From NCBI GenBank assembly GCA_039881145.1, contig JAYKKI010000095.1, positions 6,314,501 through 6,378,500 of the forward strand: DNA of 64,000 bases, given 5' to 3'. Numbering within the stretch: position 1 is the first letter of the stretch; each line of letters opens with the position of its first letter. Below are positions 10,931 to 22,604 of the stretch, piece by piece. The position numbers and the translations under genes are program-made. Below the pieces are notes generated by a model that was not told the origin of the DNA, did not search any database, and worked only from the letters and a program-made list of their open reading frames with translations. Origin of the DNA: Druceiella hillmani. Lineage: Eukaryota > Arthropoda > Insecta > Lepidoptera > Hepialidae.

Positions 10931-11770
10931 AGTTTTACTTCAAAAATCAAAATAAGATGCACTCATTTCAAACCATTTCAAACTCATCCTCAAAATGTAT
11001 CGAAGCCGATCATTTATGAATATTTAAATGTGTATTATAATATGTATGTTAATATAGCATCAATTGTATGTTAATAAGTAGCGAAAATATTTTTCTATCA
11101 ATAAAGTTATCTACTACTTCTTTAGTTATTAAACAATGATAATGTACGAGTAAAAGTAAGTACTTTAAACGATGTTATAATTTTTGTCGAAGAGACACAA
11201 CGTTGTCCAACGTGAGCAATGTCACCGATTTTTTAATTAACTTGAGACTTTTTTAATACGATTCCAATAGCGCAAAGTGTCGATAACAGTAAAATCGATT
11301 CCATTTTTGTTCTCTCTCTTCATTAACGTAAAATCTTAATCAACAGAAGTTGATTAAGAGTTTAACTATTATTACTAGTCATTTTTTTAAATGTAGTTAA
11401 CAAGCCGAAAGTAATTCGGAAGAGAGAGAGTAGATATATTTATTACAAGCAATAGTGATTTAAATTAATTGACACAATAATTAATTATCATATTTAATTT
11501 CGTGACAATTAAATAAAAACGGTATTCGACTCACTCATCAGATGTGCACTTAATTAAATGCAATGGTTTGCCAGTTACACTCGATATTCGATCTCGAGTT
11601 CGAGTTTCCCAGTTGCACTCGAGTTCATCTCCGTTCCTTAAATTATCGATCAGTAACATCCTAAACATGTTAATGTTATGTTACGTTGTTACAGATAGTT
11701 TAGTGTAGAACTAATTATACTACATATCCAAGGGAACGTATGTGTAAAAATATAATTTAATCAAATATTG
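10931..11770. other. AT-rich unique DNA with a small hairpin
   Basis: An 11-bp stem (11334-11344 with 11349-11359, loop AGAA) is present. CTCGAGTT-type words repeat near 11600-11630. No gene recognised. Confidence 0.4.
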
Positions 11771-11773
11771 ATT

Positions 11774-12785
11774 ATTAGGATTCTGTACCTCAAAGCGGAA
11801 AACGGTGTAGTAAATTAAGTACTCGAAAAAAATTAGTTTCATGTCGATTTTTAAAGGACTCATTATACGGATTTCAAAAATACTTTTCTCATTATTCTAG
11901 GTTTTGTATCTTCAGCATACAATATGGAAAAAAATATATTTGTTGCACTTTTTCCATATGGTGTCAATTTTTTAAATGGAATGTCTCCATGAGTTAAAAT
12001 ATGAAATTATTTGAAATGTTACAAGCTGATGTTTTGATCATTTCTTATGTAATACCTGCTTTCTTGACCTTTCTGAATAAAGTGATGAACATTGAAATTT
12101 GACAGAATTTGGTTTGGATGTTAATTTCAAGCCTCGGAAAAATTTGAGAGTATCTCAGTTTATTGTGTCTTTAAACTATACCTTTGCAATTTATTTTTGT
12201 TCCACACCATAAAAAGTTGGAAAAGGCAATTTTTGAATCAATTCAATAAATTATTCATACGCTAAAATCTGAAATATGTATGTAATACATTAGATAAGAA
12301 ATTAATACATATAGCCTAGGTTCTTTAGTAATTGTTAAATATTTTTAGTTTAAAATGTTATTATTTAATTTTCTTAGAGGCCACCACTTAAGGCTAAAGC
12401 AGATTTTGATAGTTTGGTATTACATACAAGTTGCAGTATTGACCAAAAATCAACGTATAATAAGAAAATTCTACTAATGAAGTCAATTATTGAGCAAAAA
12501 AATAACTGCCCTCATAATCACGGAAACTCATGTGACGATATTTTTTTGAAACATATAATTCATAATTTTTTTTTAATGTAATTAATATATAAATAAGATG
12601 CAAAGTCGTTATGAGTTTGTTTATCCAATTGTTTACCTATGAAAGTTTGTAGGAAAACTATAACTATGATTCTGGGTGTTACAGTTTTCGAGATTTCGTA
12701 TCCATATTAGCGATAATAAATTAAGTAATTTCACTTTAAACGAGGTACTGAACCTCATTCTCGCGCAAGGTTGGACTTTTACTAA
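11774..12785 (+). mobile_element. GGGTTCCGTA / GGTACGGAACC interspersed element, long copy
   Basis: The left end reads AGGATTCTGTACCTCAAAGC; the right end (12735-12785) reads AAACGAGGTACTGAACCTC then CTCGCGCAAGGTTGG. These match both ends of the shorter element at 48075-48455, including the preceding GATAATAAATTAAGTAATTTCA. The ~1-kb interior is AT-rich with no long frame. It looks like a non-autonomous repeat; whether the two ends belong to one insertion is inferred from their order and orientation. Confidence 0.5.
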
Positions 12786-12899
12786 AATGTTACTTAGAGA
12801 TTCAAACTCAATAGAGATTTAAAAATATGTTTAATTTAAAGAATATTAGCAAGTTCTATAGGTTTTGTCACTTTAGCTATTCCTTTTTATCAAAATCTT

Positions 12900-13030
12900 C
12901 AAACAACACACAGAACTCTCCGCGCGCCGCACTGAATGATGGGTCCACCACTCGTGCTGCGCCGCTCGAATCAAAGCGTTGCTATGCGCGGAGCTGCAGT
13001 CATCCTTTAGCGCGTGCTAAATTTGTCCTA
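12900..13030. other. Small GC-rich island
   Basis: Rich in CGCGCC/GCGCGG words within AT-rich flanks. A 71-codon plus-strand frame (12827-13042) covers it but shows no domain. Confidence 0.25.
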
Positions 13031-13175
13031 GAGTTCTATTAGTTGGGATTGTCTTTTGTTTCATTATTTCGAATTGTCTACATCGAGGTAATTTTGTGCT
13101 TTAACAATATGTGACCGTCGCCGTTTGGTAGGTGAGGGTAAGGGCAGCTATGTAACTATATAACAAAAGTAACTT

Positions 13176-13440
13176 GATAGTAACTGAATTAACAAATAAT
13201 TTAGGTACATAGGCAGATAGGGGAAAACATAGCAACGAGACTAAATAGGGTAGTACAGAGGTTCAAAATGGGAAATTTTTTTTATGACTTTTGAAAACAT
13301 AAATCGATGACGCGTTTTGAAAATTAGGGTCAAATTTATACCAGAGTTTGGCAGCGTGTACACTAAAGAAATACTCGTAAAAGGGATCCAAAGTCATAAG
13401 CCCCTAAAGGCTTTGAAAGTAGATATTTGTGTATACGACG
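13176..13440 (+). mobile_element. Dispersed repeat copy (paralogue at 50719)
   Basis: GATAGTAACTGAATTAACAA, then AATTTAGGTACATAGGCAGA and CCAGAGTTTGGCAGC, align in order with 50719-50905 (ATAGTAACTAAATTAACAA ... CCAGAGTTTAGCAGC). The similarity seems to resume at CCTAAAGGCTTTGAAAGTAG versus CCTAGGGCTTTAGATCTAG. Class unknown; non-coding. Confidence 0.6.
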
Positions 13441-13574
13441 ATGCTTGTTAAATAGAATAGGAATGAATCTATTTTGTCGGTCTTATATATCCAAATTATC
13501 TTCGATTTATTTTTAATATAATAGAAGAATATGCACTTACTTAGTCTGTATATATTTTAGATGATTTTTAATCA

Positions 13575-14350
13575 AAAATATTTTATTAAAATATTAACTA
13601 AAAATCTTACAACACTGATTGTTATAAATGAGCCTCTCCATCATTTCGATAATGATGTAGAGATTAAGTCTAATATTATATTAAAATATTAACTAAAAAT
13701 CTTACAGCACTTATTGTTATAAATAATGCTCTCCATCATTATCGAATGAAGTCTAATATTATATTAAAACATTAACTAAAAATCTTACAGCACTGATTGT
13801 TATAAATAATCCTCTCCATCATTATCGAATGAAGTCTAATATTATATTAAAATATTAACTAAAAATCTTACAACACTGATTGTTATAAATGAGCCTCTCC
13901 ATCATTTCGATAATGATGGAGAGATTAAGTCTAATATTATATTAAAATATTAACTAAAAATCTTACAGCACTTATTGTTATAAATAATGCTCTCCATCAT
14001 TATCGAATGAAGTCTAATATTATATTAAAACATTAACTAAATATCTTACAGCACTGATTGTTATAAATAATCCTCTCCATCATTATCGAATGAAGTCTAA
14101 TATTATATTAAAATATTAACTAAAAATCTTACAGCACTTATTGTTATAAATGATGCTCTCCATCATTATCGAATGAAGTCTAATATTATATTAAAATATT
14201 AACTAAAAATCTTACAGCACTGATTGTTATAAATAATCCTCTCCATCATTATCGAATGAAGTCTTATATTATATTAAAATATTAACTAAAAATCTTACAG
14301 CATTGATTGATATAAATGAATATCTCCATCATTATCGAACGAAGTCTTTA
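13575..14350. repeat. 83/95-bp satellite with hairpin-bearing variant
   Basis: The landmark ATTAACTAAA occurs at 13593, 13688, 13771, 13854, 13949, 14032, 14115, 14198 and 14281, giving steps of 95, 83, 83, 95, 83, 83, 83, 83. The 95-bp monomers (13593 and 13854) carry an inverted addition: CTCTCCATCATT (13895-13906) pairs exactly with 13912-13923, while the 83-bp monomers have only the first arm. The 95-83-83 order occurs twice, so a 261-bp higher-order unit was duplicated. Confidence 0.95.
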
Positions 14351-14379
14351 AAATAGAGGTTCAAATAATCTTCTCCATG

Positions 14380-14690
14380 TGTGAACTTTTGGTGGCGAAC
14401 TTAAACTCTTTACACGTTAAGGAGAAATAGCGGTCGCGATCCGGGACTGGTGTGAGAGCTGCTCGCGACATTAATGTTATAGACGGCCCAGGTATGGTGC
14501 ACTTGCAATTAAAAGGCAACATAATAGCGTACGTACTTGTTAACAAGGCATGGGAGAGAGCACGGCGCGAAATAATTTATCTTTTAAAGACTTTGACAAA
14601 AACGGTGGCCGTTTTCGGCTGCATGTACACCGGTGCTACTGGCGTCTTGATAAAAAATAATCCGTGATTAATAATCTCATTTTTCTCTAT
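14380..14690 (+). other. Unique GC-richer island with a 78-codon stop-free frame
   Basis: Unlike its surroundings, this block has balanced composition and no repeats. From after a stop at 14428-14430 a plus-strand frame stays open to TGA at about 14665-14667, encoding segments such as GMVHLQLKGNIIAYVLVNKA and YLLKTLTKTVAVFGCMYTGA. No domain is recognised and it has no ATG near its beginning. It also contains CATTAATG, AATAATTTAT and GATTAATAATC, typical of homeodomain-bound enhancers. It could be a small exon or a cis-regulatory element; I cannot decide. Confidence 0.25.
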
Positions 14691-16530
14691 ATGCCAATTG
14701 AAACGTACTAGTAATACATTTAGTTAGATTATTATTTTACTGATACATATAAGGTCATATTTTTATAGAAGATCTATGACGAAGATTCATCATCATAGTA
14801 TTAATTATGATACGTTTCATAGCAAAACAAGAATCCGTTTCTTTTTCAGTTGCTACTCTTTTTATTTGCATTTATTTTTTTCTCAACGTATTAAACTGTT
14901 TTTGTCAATTGCCAATGAATTACGTTTTGAACTAGTAATCTAGTTCTGTACTGGAGTACATAATATAATTTTGCTTATATTCCGTGGAGCATATGTTCAA
15001 TAAGTTTGTAAACGCAAATTTGACAGCATCTATAATAAATTTATTATTTTTTAATATAACATTAAATTTATTGCTATAGTACATCCCCAAAAAATATAGC
15101 CAGAAAAGGTTCTATGTTCAAAAATAGATGTTCAAAAATAGAATAAATATGTATGGAGATGGCAAAATGCCTATCGCGGACAGACACCAAAATAATTCCA
15201 TAAGCGTGCCGTTTTCAATTTTAATACAAAACGTCAAGAAAACGATTCAAGAGAAGAAATTATAGCAGATTAGTATGTCACAAAAATTATATAACATGTG
15301 GATTTGACCGTTCGACATTAAATGAATTCTCATATACTATGTGGTGTTCCTCATCCGTACACCAAAAACCAAATAACAATCTTCAGTAGTTTAGTCACGG
15401 AAATAGTATTAAGTGGCTTGTAATATCAAACACGATATTTTCAAATAGGCTGCGCTGCTTTGCTACCAGTGCTGACACAAACAACAATAGCGAGTGTTTA
15501 CCTTATTGCTAAGGTCAGCACCATAAACTTTACAAATGGTGTTTACGTTTTGTTCATATAAAAATTATATTTAATTCGTTTGATAACATTTTTTTATTCT
15601 TGGTGCAGTTGTTATTTCACTATTTTAAAGTATTTACGACGACTAATACTGATTAGTTTTTCATTTAATGTCGAACGGTCCAATCCATATTGTATATACA
15701 GTTTAAAAGGCAAAAAAATGACTGCATTGAAATTTAAACGCATAATTTTAGATCATATTTTTTCTGGTATGACTACTAGTACTATTTGCCAAATTAACTT
15801 TAAACTGGTACTGTTCACTTTAATTTAGTGAGCCAGTATTGCACTAAGGTACAATTATCTGGGTTAAAGCTTAATTCAGTGGGCGATTGATAACTACTTA
15901 AGTGGCTGGCTATTTTAATTTAATCTAACAACTACTTTAAAACAAAATCACCTACATTATTTTCAAAACAATCTTTAAATTTAGAAACAAGACAAAAATT
16001 GAAAACAGTTTTAAATTTAAGGTTAAGTGTTATAATCATATTATAATATGTAGGTTATTTTAGTAATTACACAAATACGTTAATTAAAATTCAATATTAT
16101 ACATTAACGTGCTATTTTGGAGATCGTTTTCGAGACATTTTAGAGAAATATTTTTTATAGCAATTAAAATAAAATGAAAATTTATTTTTAATTTTTGGCT
16201 TAATTCCTTCACTGCACGTTGACCTTAAAAATAGTTTTTTCTCTTGAAGGCAAATCATAGAAAACAAAAAAAACTATAATTGAAATTATGTCGTAATATT
16301 TTCTGAAATGACGTCTCCTTTGCCAGATACAAGGTTCTAAACTGGTGTGTAGTGTCTCTGTCTGAAAAATTAACGGTATTCAATACGTACTTGGATGCAA
16401 ATATATTTCGAAAAACTTGCATAAATTAGTTAAAGAAACGTACTCAAACGAGCTATTAAACGTATTAAATTCCAAAGAAACTTTAAAGTACATAACTACA
16501 AAAATACAGATAACTAAAAGGGCCTTCTCG
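14691..16530. other. AT-rich unique non-coding DNA
   Basis: About 1.8 kb without recognised genes. The only repeat noted is a short direct repeat of ATGTTCAAAAATAG at about 15113-15142. Confidence 0.45.
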
Positions 16531-16532
16531 TA

Positions 16533-16625
16533 GAATGAACTAGTAGATAAGAAGAAGAAAGATAGATGAATATAAACTAATAGATAAGAAGAAGAAGGGT
16601 AGATGCTTATAAGCTAGTAGTAGAT
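16533..16625. repeat. Short tandem repeat (~43 bp, two copies)
   Basis: GATAAGAAGAAGAAAGATAG...AATATAAACTA and GATAAGAAGAAGAAGGGTAG...CTTATAAGCTA are imperfect copies. Confidence 0.7.
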
Positions 16626-16854
16626 GACTAGAAGCACTGAGTCGTAAGTGACGTGATCAAGTTATGTGGTTCGTGATTCGTATTATCACGAAGACCGAAC
16701 CGGCTATTTTTTTAATATATGGCTAGAGAACTTTAAGTTAGCTTACGTCAGATATATAATTGAGCGGTTTTAGTAAAATAATAAATATTAGCAATTACAA
16801 ATATATAACATTCACGCAGATAAAACATTGAAATGTAACATTAAAATTATCGTT

Positions 16855-17250
16855 TCTCAATGCTAGGTGTAAGAGCATCCCAAAGAACAACTCTCAGTAC
16901 TGTGTTCAGGGGAAAAATTATGTATAAAAATACCAAGCGACTTTATAGGCAATGGCCACTTCCTTACGAAGAGGTCCAACCAGGGCTGTATTCTCAAGAT
17001 GATATGTATTAACTTTGCGAGAATTATATACGGGTCGCAGCAAAACTCGTATAAGTCGTCGTGCGGTGCACACATGTGCGCTGTGCAACTAATGGTCCGC
17101 GTTTCTGATTTAATCTTCCCAAGTCACGGCACGAAGCAGCATCATAATACTTTACGTGTTCCAGCGGGCAGATACGCCCACCAAATTGTAGACGCTTTTT
17201 TTGCGGCTATTATACACACATATAGGCTGGTGGTACATTAATACATAGAA
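16855..17250. other. Unique, less AT-rich island
   Basis: Contains GGTGCACACATGTGCGC and GGGCAGATACGCCCACC and no repeats. Frames of 70 (minus) and 80 (plus) codons overlap antiparallel with no recognisable domain. Candidate conserved non-coding DNA; an old transposon fragment in 16860-17000 cannot be excluded. Confidence 0.25.
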
Positions 17251-18380
17251 TTATGCTTACGGACGGGTGGCGTAATATATGTAATAATGTACATGATTAT
17301 GTTAATGTAATTTGATTTGACTCTGTGGAGTGATTTGGGAATTTACTTTTAGGCGTTTTAATGACGACATGAGTGAGGTAAATTGATTCGGATTATTTTT
17401 GTATGTATTAGGTGTAAAATTGAATAAAATTTTTAATGAGCACCGTATTGGAAAGAATTATTGTTAACGTTAGGAATATATACTATCCGTATTTAAATTT
17501 CGTGTATATTAGGGTTTGAAAAGGGTGTTTTAAAAAATTTGTCAAATTTATTCCCAGGAAGCCCACAGACACGCGGAATGCGGAGGGATAAGGTGTCAAG
17601 GATCCAAAATTTTGTTCTACTTGTGCGTGGAAAAGAGCCTCGGGAAGAGCACAAGTATTATTTTTAATTTTTCTTTAAAAAGAACCATAGGATTTTCTTT
17701 GTGGTACCACTTTAAAATATAATCGAAATGAGTAAACTTGATTCCACCCCTTGCTTTGTAAATTAAAAATATATGGACATATCTTATTACAGTGTATGGG
17801 ATTTTATCCATTTTTAAATTTGTCTGTATCCAATATCCGAATAAAACGTAGGTATATACGGAATTATAACACGATTAATATATTTTTCTAGTATTATATA
17901 TAATTAGTATCAAATATGGTATCTATTATAAAAAAGGCTCAATTTTTATACCCCAGTCTCTTCGAAATAATATGACCGAGTTTACCTCATGATAGGGAAA
18001 ATTTACCTCACGAAGACTCGCCTACTTTATTTAATACAAATCAACATATTTCCATTTAACTTATTTTACTGGTACCAGAAAATATTTGAAAAAAATAAGT
18101 GAGGGAATGAAAGATAAGTGATGGAATGAATACATTATAATTTTTAGATTGTTTGCCTGTTTGTGTGTTTGTTTATGCACGCTTCAGATAAAAACTACGT
18201 ACCCAATTTGTTTGGATACGTTTTTTTTTAAACATAGAAGTTAACTTTAATTTTTATTCCATCGTAATCGATTTATTCGATCAGACAAGAATTCATTTAT
18301 AGGTATTGTACCAGTTCGTCATTATACAAACAAATGCCCAACTACGTGACGCATAATAATTATACAAACGTATGGTGTAC
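17251..18380. other. AT-rich unique non-coding DNA
   Basis: One imperfect direct repeat (AATAAGTGA[G/T]GGAATGAA near 18090-18128). No gene recognised. Confidence 0.45.
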
Positions 18381-18384
18381 CTAT

Positions 18385-18510
18385 GTATATTCATAGATGG
18401 CGCTAGGTATATTTTAAATCATGCTATTATATTCTCCACCCGGATGTACATTAGCAAAATGAACATGGCCAGAGACAAAATGTGTTACATACACTTATAA
18501 AAAAACGACA
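18385..18510 (-). mobile_element. Dispersed repeat with coding-like block, copy 1
   Basis: On the minus strand one frame reads HFVSGHVHFANVHPGGE and then meets a stop shortly after. The same pattern, with the stop in the same place, occurs at 19238-19330, 0.8 kb away. ATAGATGGCGCTAGGTATATTT lies beside it. This looks like two copies of one old element; its class is not recognised. Confidence 0.5.
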
Positions 18511-18839
18511 TCTTTACGTTGGTCCATTATTTGCGTGTACAAAGTCGCGGGCGCGGCTAATCAATCATAGAACTGGAATTTCCTTTACTAAAACTCCGGT
18601 ACCTACACCGTAATAAACGTCATTTGTATAATATACGTCCGACGTAATACAAAAACCAATCATACACACGCCCAGTCGGTGAATAAAAACAAAAGAGTCC
18701 AATAATTACAACCTTCTTGCAGCAGACTGAATCATAAATGTTTCATAGAAATCATGAATAAAATCATAATAACACAAATGCATTATTTATGTGCATGTTA
18801 ATCTGGAGCCTGATTGTGTTATAATCTTCTTAGAAAACT

Positions 18840-19110
18840 GTCATTACCAAGCGGCTGCCGCGCGATACAATACAATTGCGTGATTAACGACGTTCTGAAC
18901 TCCGAAACGGCGATAAGTGTCAGATATCGTCGCTGGTAATCTTCCGCGATTCGTTTCTTGCATTGGCGACGTGAGATTAGAGTTCATTGTTGATGCTGAT
19001 AATGTGAAATTGTGGATGATTGTATGTAGAGGTTGTCTGTTGAAGCTATTGTATGGATCGTTCGTGTGGATGTTGGTGGTTTTAAATCTATATCTACATC
19101 TATAACTACG
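18840..19110. other. Unique, less AT-rich island
   Basis: Balanced composition, with GATTAACGA, GGTAATCTTCC and GAGATTAGAG (TAATC/GATTA words) and no repeats. Frames on both strands overlap without domains. Possibly regulatory; composition is the only evidence. Confidence 0.25.
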
Positions 19111-19214
19111 TTTAGTTTTTGCAACTTGAAGTAACATTTTATTTTTATTTCATCACAATCGGTACACACAATCAGGCGATAGGAATGTGATGTTCTAAAA
19201 AATTAATTTACATT

Positions 19215-19335
19215 GCCTCAGTACAATTAATAAACTAAGTGTATTTTAAATCGCGCAATGAAGTCTTCCACCCGGACATACAATGATGAAATGGGTATGG
19301 CCGGCAGTGAAGTGTTGAAGGATGCTTATTAAGAA
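19215..19335 (-). mobile_element. Dispersed repeat with coding-like block, copy 2
   Basis: The minus strand reads LQHFTAGHTHFIIVCPGGRL then CAI and a stop, matching HFVSGH-HFA-VHPGGE in copy 1 at 18385. Nucleotide similarity includes CCACCCGGA[C/T][A/G]TACA and ATGGCC. Unknown class. Confidence 0.5.
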
Positions 19336-19567
19336 AGGCATCGGTAAGTTTTTCGGTGTTCACATCTAGTTCGGGTTCACATCTAGTATACACATATGTG
19401 TTGTACAAACCTATAAAGCCTACGAACTTGAAATTTGACACGTCTGTTTATCTTGGCTTCTAATTGCTCGCTAAGAAAGAATTTTTCGAAATTCATCCCT
19501 AGATAATGTGAAAATTTGATGGAAGTTTGTATGGAAATTTCGAAATAGTTAAAGTCAAAGACATAAA

Positions 19568-19692
19568 AATTCCTATTTAGACTGTCAGAAATTAAAAAAA
19601 AAACATCAATAACAGAATGAATTATAATTTTATTATGATTCATTCTGTTATTGATGTTTTTTTTTTAATTTCTGACAGTCTAAATAGGAATT
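19568..19692. repeat. Perfect 53-bp-arm inverted repeat, 19-nt loop
   Basis: Arms 19568-19620 and 19640-19692 are exact reverse complements, including matching runs of ten A and ten T. The loop is AT-only apart from one G. No second copy of the arm is seen in the window. Identity of this length suggests a recent origin or an assembly artefact. Confidence 0.95.
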
Positions 19693-20080
19693 AATGCGAA
19701 TTGAGTAAATTGCACGCATAGTCCATTTTTTCCTCAGTAAATGACGAACTGGCAGTTGGTTTAATGTATTTTGTAAATATTAAACATTAGTTAGTTGCAC
19801 ATAATCAACAGTTTGCAATTAAGTTTTGCATCTACAGAGTGAAGATGAAGTCAGTATTAGAATATTGGGAATGTATTATATCGATAAGTATGTACTTATA
19901 CTCCTAACGCTGTTGACGCACATACTCTTTCATTCAAACTCCATAATATTTCTTTTTCCCTCCGGCTTTCCAAACTTAGCCTACTATTCTAAGTACTTAA
20001 TAATATAATTTTTTTTTTAATTGTAGTCAATATAACAACCGAAATTTTCCGAGCACACCTTGGTATTGCTTGTTAAAATT
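19693..20080. other. AT-rich unique non-coding DNA
   Basis: No feature recognised. Confidence 0.4.
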
Positions 20081-20084
20081 CCTT

Positions 20085-20170
20085 AGCTATAGTTGGCCGA
20101 AAGAGATTATTCTTATACCAATAAGTCCGCCGTACCTATATACACGTACATTAAATAAGTTGCTCACTGT
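20085..20170 (+). mobile_element. Possible LINE 3'-end remnant
   Basis: TTGGCCGAAAGAGATTATTC then CAATAAGTCCGCCGTACC, similar to 7316-7400. It precedes a clear RTE remnant on the same strand at 20522, but the distance makes them separate fragments. Confidence 0.35.
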
Positions 20171-20521
20171 TAAGCGATAAACTCTAATTTATGTCAATTT
20201 CAAGAGTTATCATCGGAAAGATGGCTTTAATTTAACTCAAATTTGACTTTAATTATATGTACATATATTATGATAATTGTTTAAGATATGAAATTCTAAA
20301 TGTGAATGAAAGTTAATGAGTAGTGGCCGGCTATGTAAAATATCTTAAAGTTCAACATAAACAATCGTTTTGTCTAAATATGATTTCACTTAAAACATTT
20401 TCACTCGAATGACATGTAACTGCACAATAAAAGACTTTAAAGTTCAAATTAATCTGGTACTGGTATGTTCAGAGATTTAACTTTTGGTGTGTCATAAAAA
20501 AAATTTAAAGAAAGGAGCCAA

Positions 20522-20930
20522 TCGAAGAATCCAACACGGCTGGGCAGTCTTCGGGAAACTTCATCATTCGAAATACCTCACTCATTCAAAATACCACAGC
20601 GTTTGCAGACGAAAGTCTTCAATCAGTGTATGGTAACATACAGAATTGAGACGTGGCCCCTTACTATTGGACTCGTAAAAAGACTCCAAGTCACTCTATA
20701 AGCTATGGAAATAATTGTGCTCGGTTCCCAAATATCATCCAGAATGAAGAGAAATAAGGTTGAAAACGTAGCTCGTAAGATTGGCAAGCTTCTGTGGCAA
20801 TCTGCCATATAGCACCATAAACTGGTTCTCGAATGGCGACTACGTGCTAGAAGACACAAAGCAGGAAGGCACCGCACTAGGAAGGCGGGTGACTTGAAGC
20901 CGTTGGGTGCAAGCGGCACGGTATCGATCT
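20522..20930 (+). pseudogene. Degenerate RTE-clade retrotransposon polyprotein, C-terminal fragment
   Basis: Frame pieces in order read GWAVFGKLHHSK, then KVFNQC, ETWPLTIGLVKRLQV, VENVARKIGKLLWQSAI and LVLEWRLRARRHKAGRHRTR. They follow the downstream half of RTE-type endonuclease/reverse transcriptases: the GKL...KVFNQC...TYGxETW block, the LxRLQVxxxAME block, the KIxKLxWQ block and the VLEWRPR-G-R-R block. The frame is broken by a shift near 20580, a stop after LQVTL and another after QSAI, so no protein is made. The catalytic motifs and the endonuclease domain are absent upstream. The family match is from memory; a protein search would settle the clade. Confidence 0.82.
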
Positions 20931-21410
20931 TTATGGGATTCTACAGAGTAGATCTACATTCAACAATGAATGAAACAATGAATTTTCCGGCTGATCATGA
21001 CAATGATAAAAAAAGAAAATATTAAACGAAAAACTGTTCTCTACAACTTAGTTTTAATTATTCCATTCAACTTTGTGTGTTTATCTGCATACAATTTGTA
21101 CTTGCTAATGAAGTATCTTTATTTCCTCAATGTAATTACAACTGAAATGAATGCTTTTAAACTGTTCAATGTCTAAATAAATAACAATATTCTTCATATA
21201 TCTATATGTCGACTATTGGATAAAATGGATACAAATATGAACGACTATAAAAGAAATACAACACATATATTACGGAGCCACAGGTAACTATGTAATAATG
21301 ATATTAATTTCGAAATTATGTAAAACAGAAGCGGAATAACCGTGACGGAATTCACACGAAACGTTTAATCGTGATAACATAGGTAACCAATGCAAATAAA
21401 TATCGTATTA
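20931..21410. other. AT-rich unique non-coding DNA
   Basis: No feature recognised. Confidence 0.4.
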
Positions 21411-21412
21411 AT

Positions 21413-21840
21413 TTACACTAGCTTCGCAACCTCAAAGAGTGACGCACGACAAGGAAGTGTCAATAAGTCGCTTCAACCAAACAGCTGCCACCTTCGTTGA
21501 CATTAGCACGTACTAAATCCGCCAAATGGGGTAATAGGTGAAAGACTTAAATTAAATAAATTCTGTCGAAATGGCTTTCACGCTCTTAGATGTTTCAGAA
21601 TACAGTGGTATCCAATTCAATTAAAAGTCAGTGACACTTTACACCAGCTCCGTAACCTCAAAGAATGATGCATGACAAGGAAGTCTTAATAAGTTGCATC
21701 AAATGAACAGCTGCCATCTCTGTTGACATTCGCACGAACTAAATCCGATAAATGGGGATAATCGGTGAAAGGCTTAAATTAATTTAATTTACTTATGACG
21801 AAATTGCTTACACGTTCTTAGACGCTTCACAATACAACTT
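21413..21840. repeat. Two diverged direct copies of a ~195-bp segment
   Basis: Copy 1 (21413-21606) and copy 2 (21641-21835) share AACCTCAAAGA[G/A]TGA, GACAAGGAAGT, ACAGCTGCCA and TAAATCCG[C/A][C/T]AAATGGGG in the same order. The copies start 228 bp apart. It looks like an old interspersed element present twice in tandem. No frame is open through it. Confidence 0.75.
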
Positions 21841-22240
21841 CAAGTTTGGCGTTCTTTTAACGTGGCTACAAATTAAAGAGATAACATCAAATCGCTATAC
21901 TGCCACGATATATAATTAATAGTGCAGAGATTTGTAAACAATGCTACTTGATTAATGTAACTTTTTATAAAATATTTATCGTGATAATATATGAGTGTTA
22001 ATTTGACCTATTACGACAGTAAATAAAAAAAATAATCAGTGTAATAAAAACAAGTACCCTGATTAAAACAATGAAAAACACTGTGATTATTAAAAAAAAC
22101 TAAATAATTTTTATTATCTGCGTGGGAACCACATTCAATATTTATATTTTTAAGTGTTTATCGTTATTTGAGACCAGGAATCTTTTATAAAATTATGTCT
22201 ATTATATTCTAGATTATACCTCTCGTTAATATAGAACAAA
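21841..22240. other. AT-rich unique non-coding DNA
   Basis: No feature recognised. Confidence 0.4.
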
Positions 22241-22284
22241 TAAAGCTGGTGGAGTGCTGTGTCACTCGACTCCGATATCATCGT

Positions 22285-22395
22285 GTTTTCAGGGTTCCGA
22301 ACTTAAAAGACAAAACGAAGAACCATTATAATGAGACTTCGTGGTCTGTATGTTTATATGCCAGGGCTGTTGTTCTCAGCAACTAGTATTACAAA
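22285..22395 (+). mobile_element. Fragment of the GGGTTCCGTA interspersed element
   Basis: AGGGTTCCGAACTTAAAAG, then GAACCATTATAATGAGAC and GTTGTTCTCAGCAAC. It is the opposite orientation of the copy at 7010-7135 and resembles the left ends at 11774 and 48075. Confidence 0.6.
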
Positions 22396-22604
22396 CTAAT
22401 TTAAATTCGGTATTGATTGTTTGCTTGCGACAAATAAATGTAGAGAAGTAAAGAATGCCCCTTAAAAGCCTGATTTTTTTATTGCACCGACGACTGTCGA
22501 CGCGACGACCATTGATGACAAATTTCCTAATAAAATAATTTCGTGAATTCGGTGTGATTATTTTTTTTTCTTTCATCGTAGAGTTGTGGATAATATTTTA
22601 AAAA

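Noticed and set aside
21413..21840. Relationship between the 228-bp spacing here and the 228-bp satellite at 7.7 kb
   Set aside because: The sequences are unrelated; the equal spacing is coincidence.
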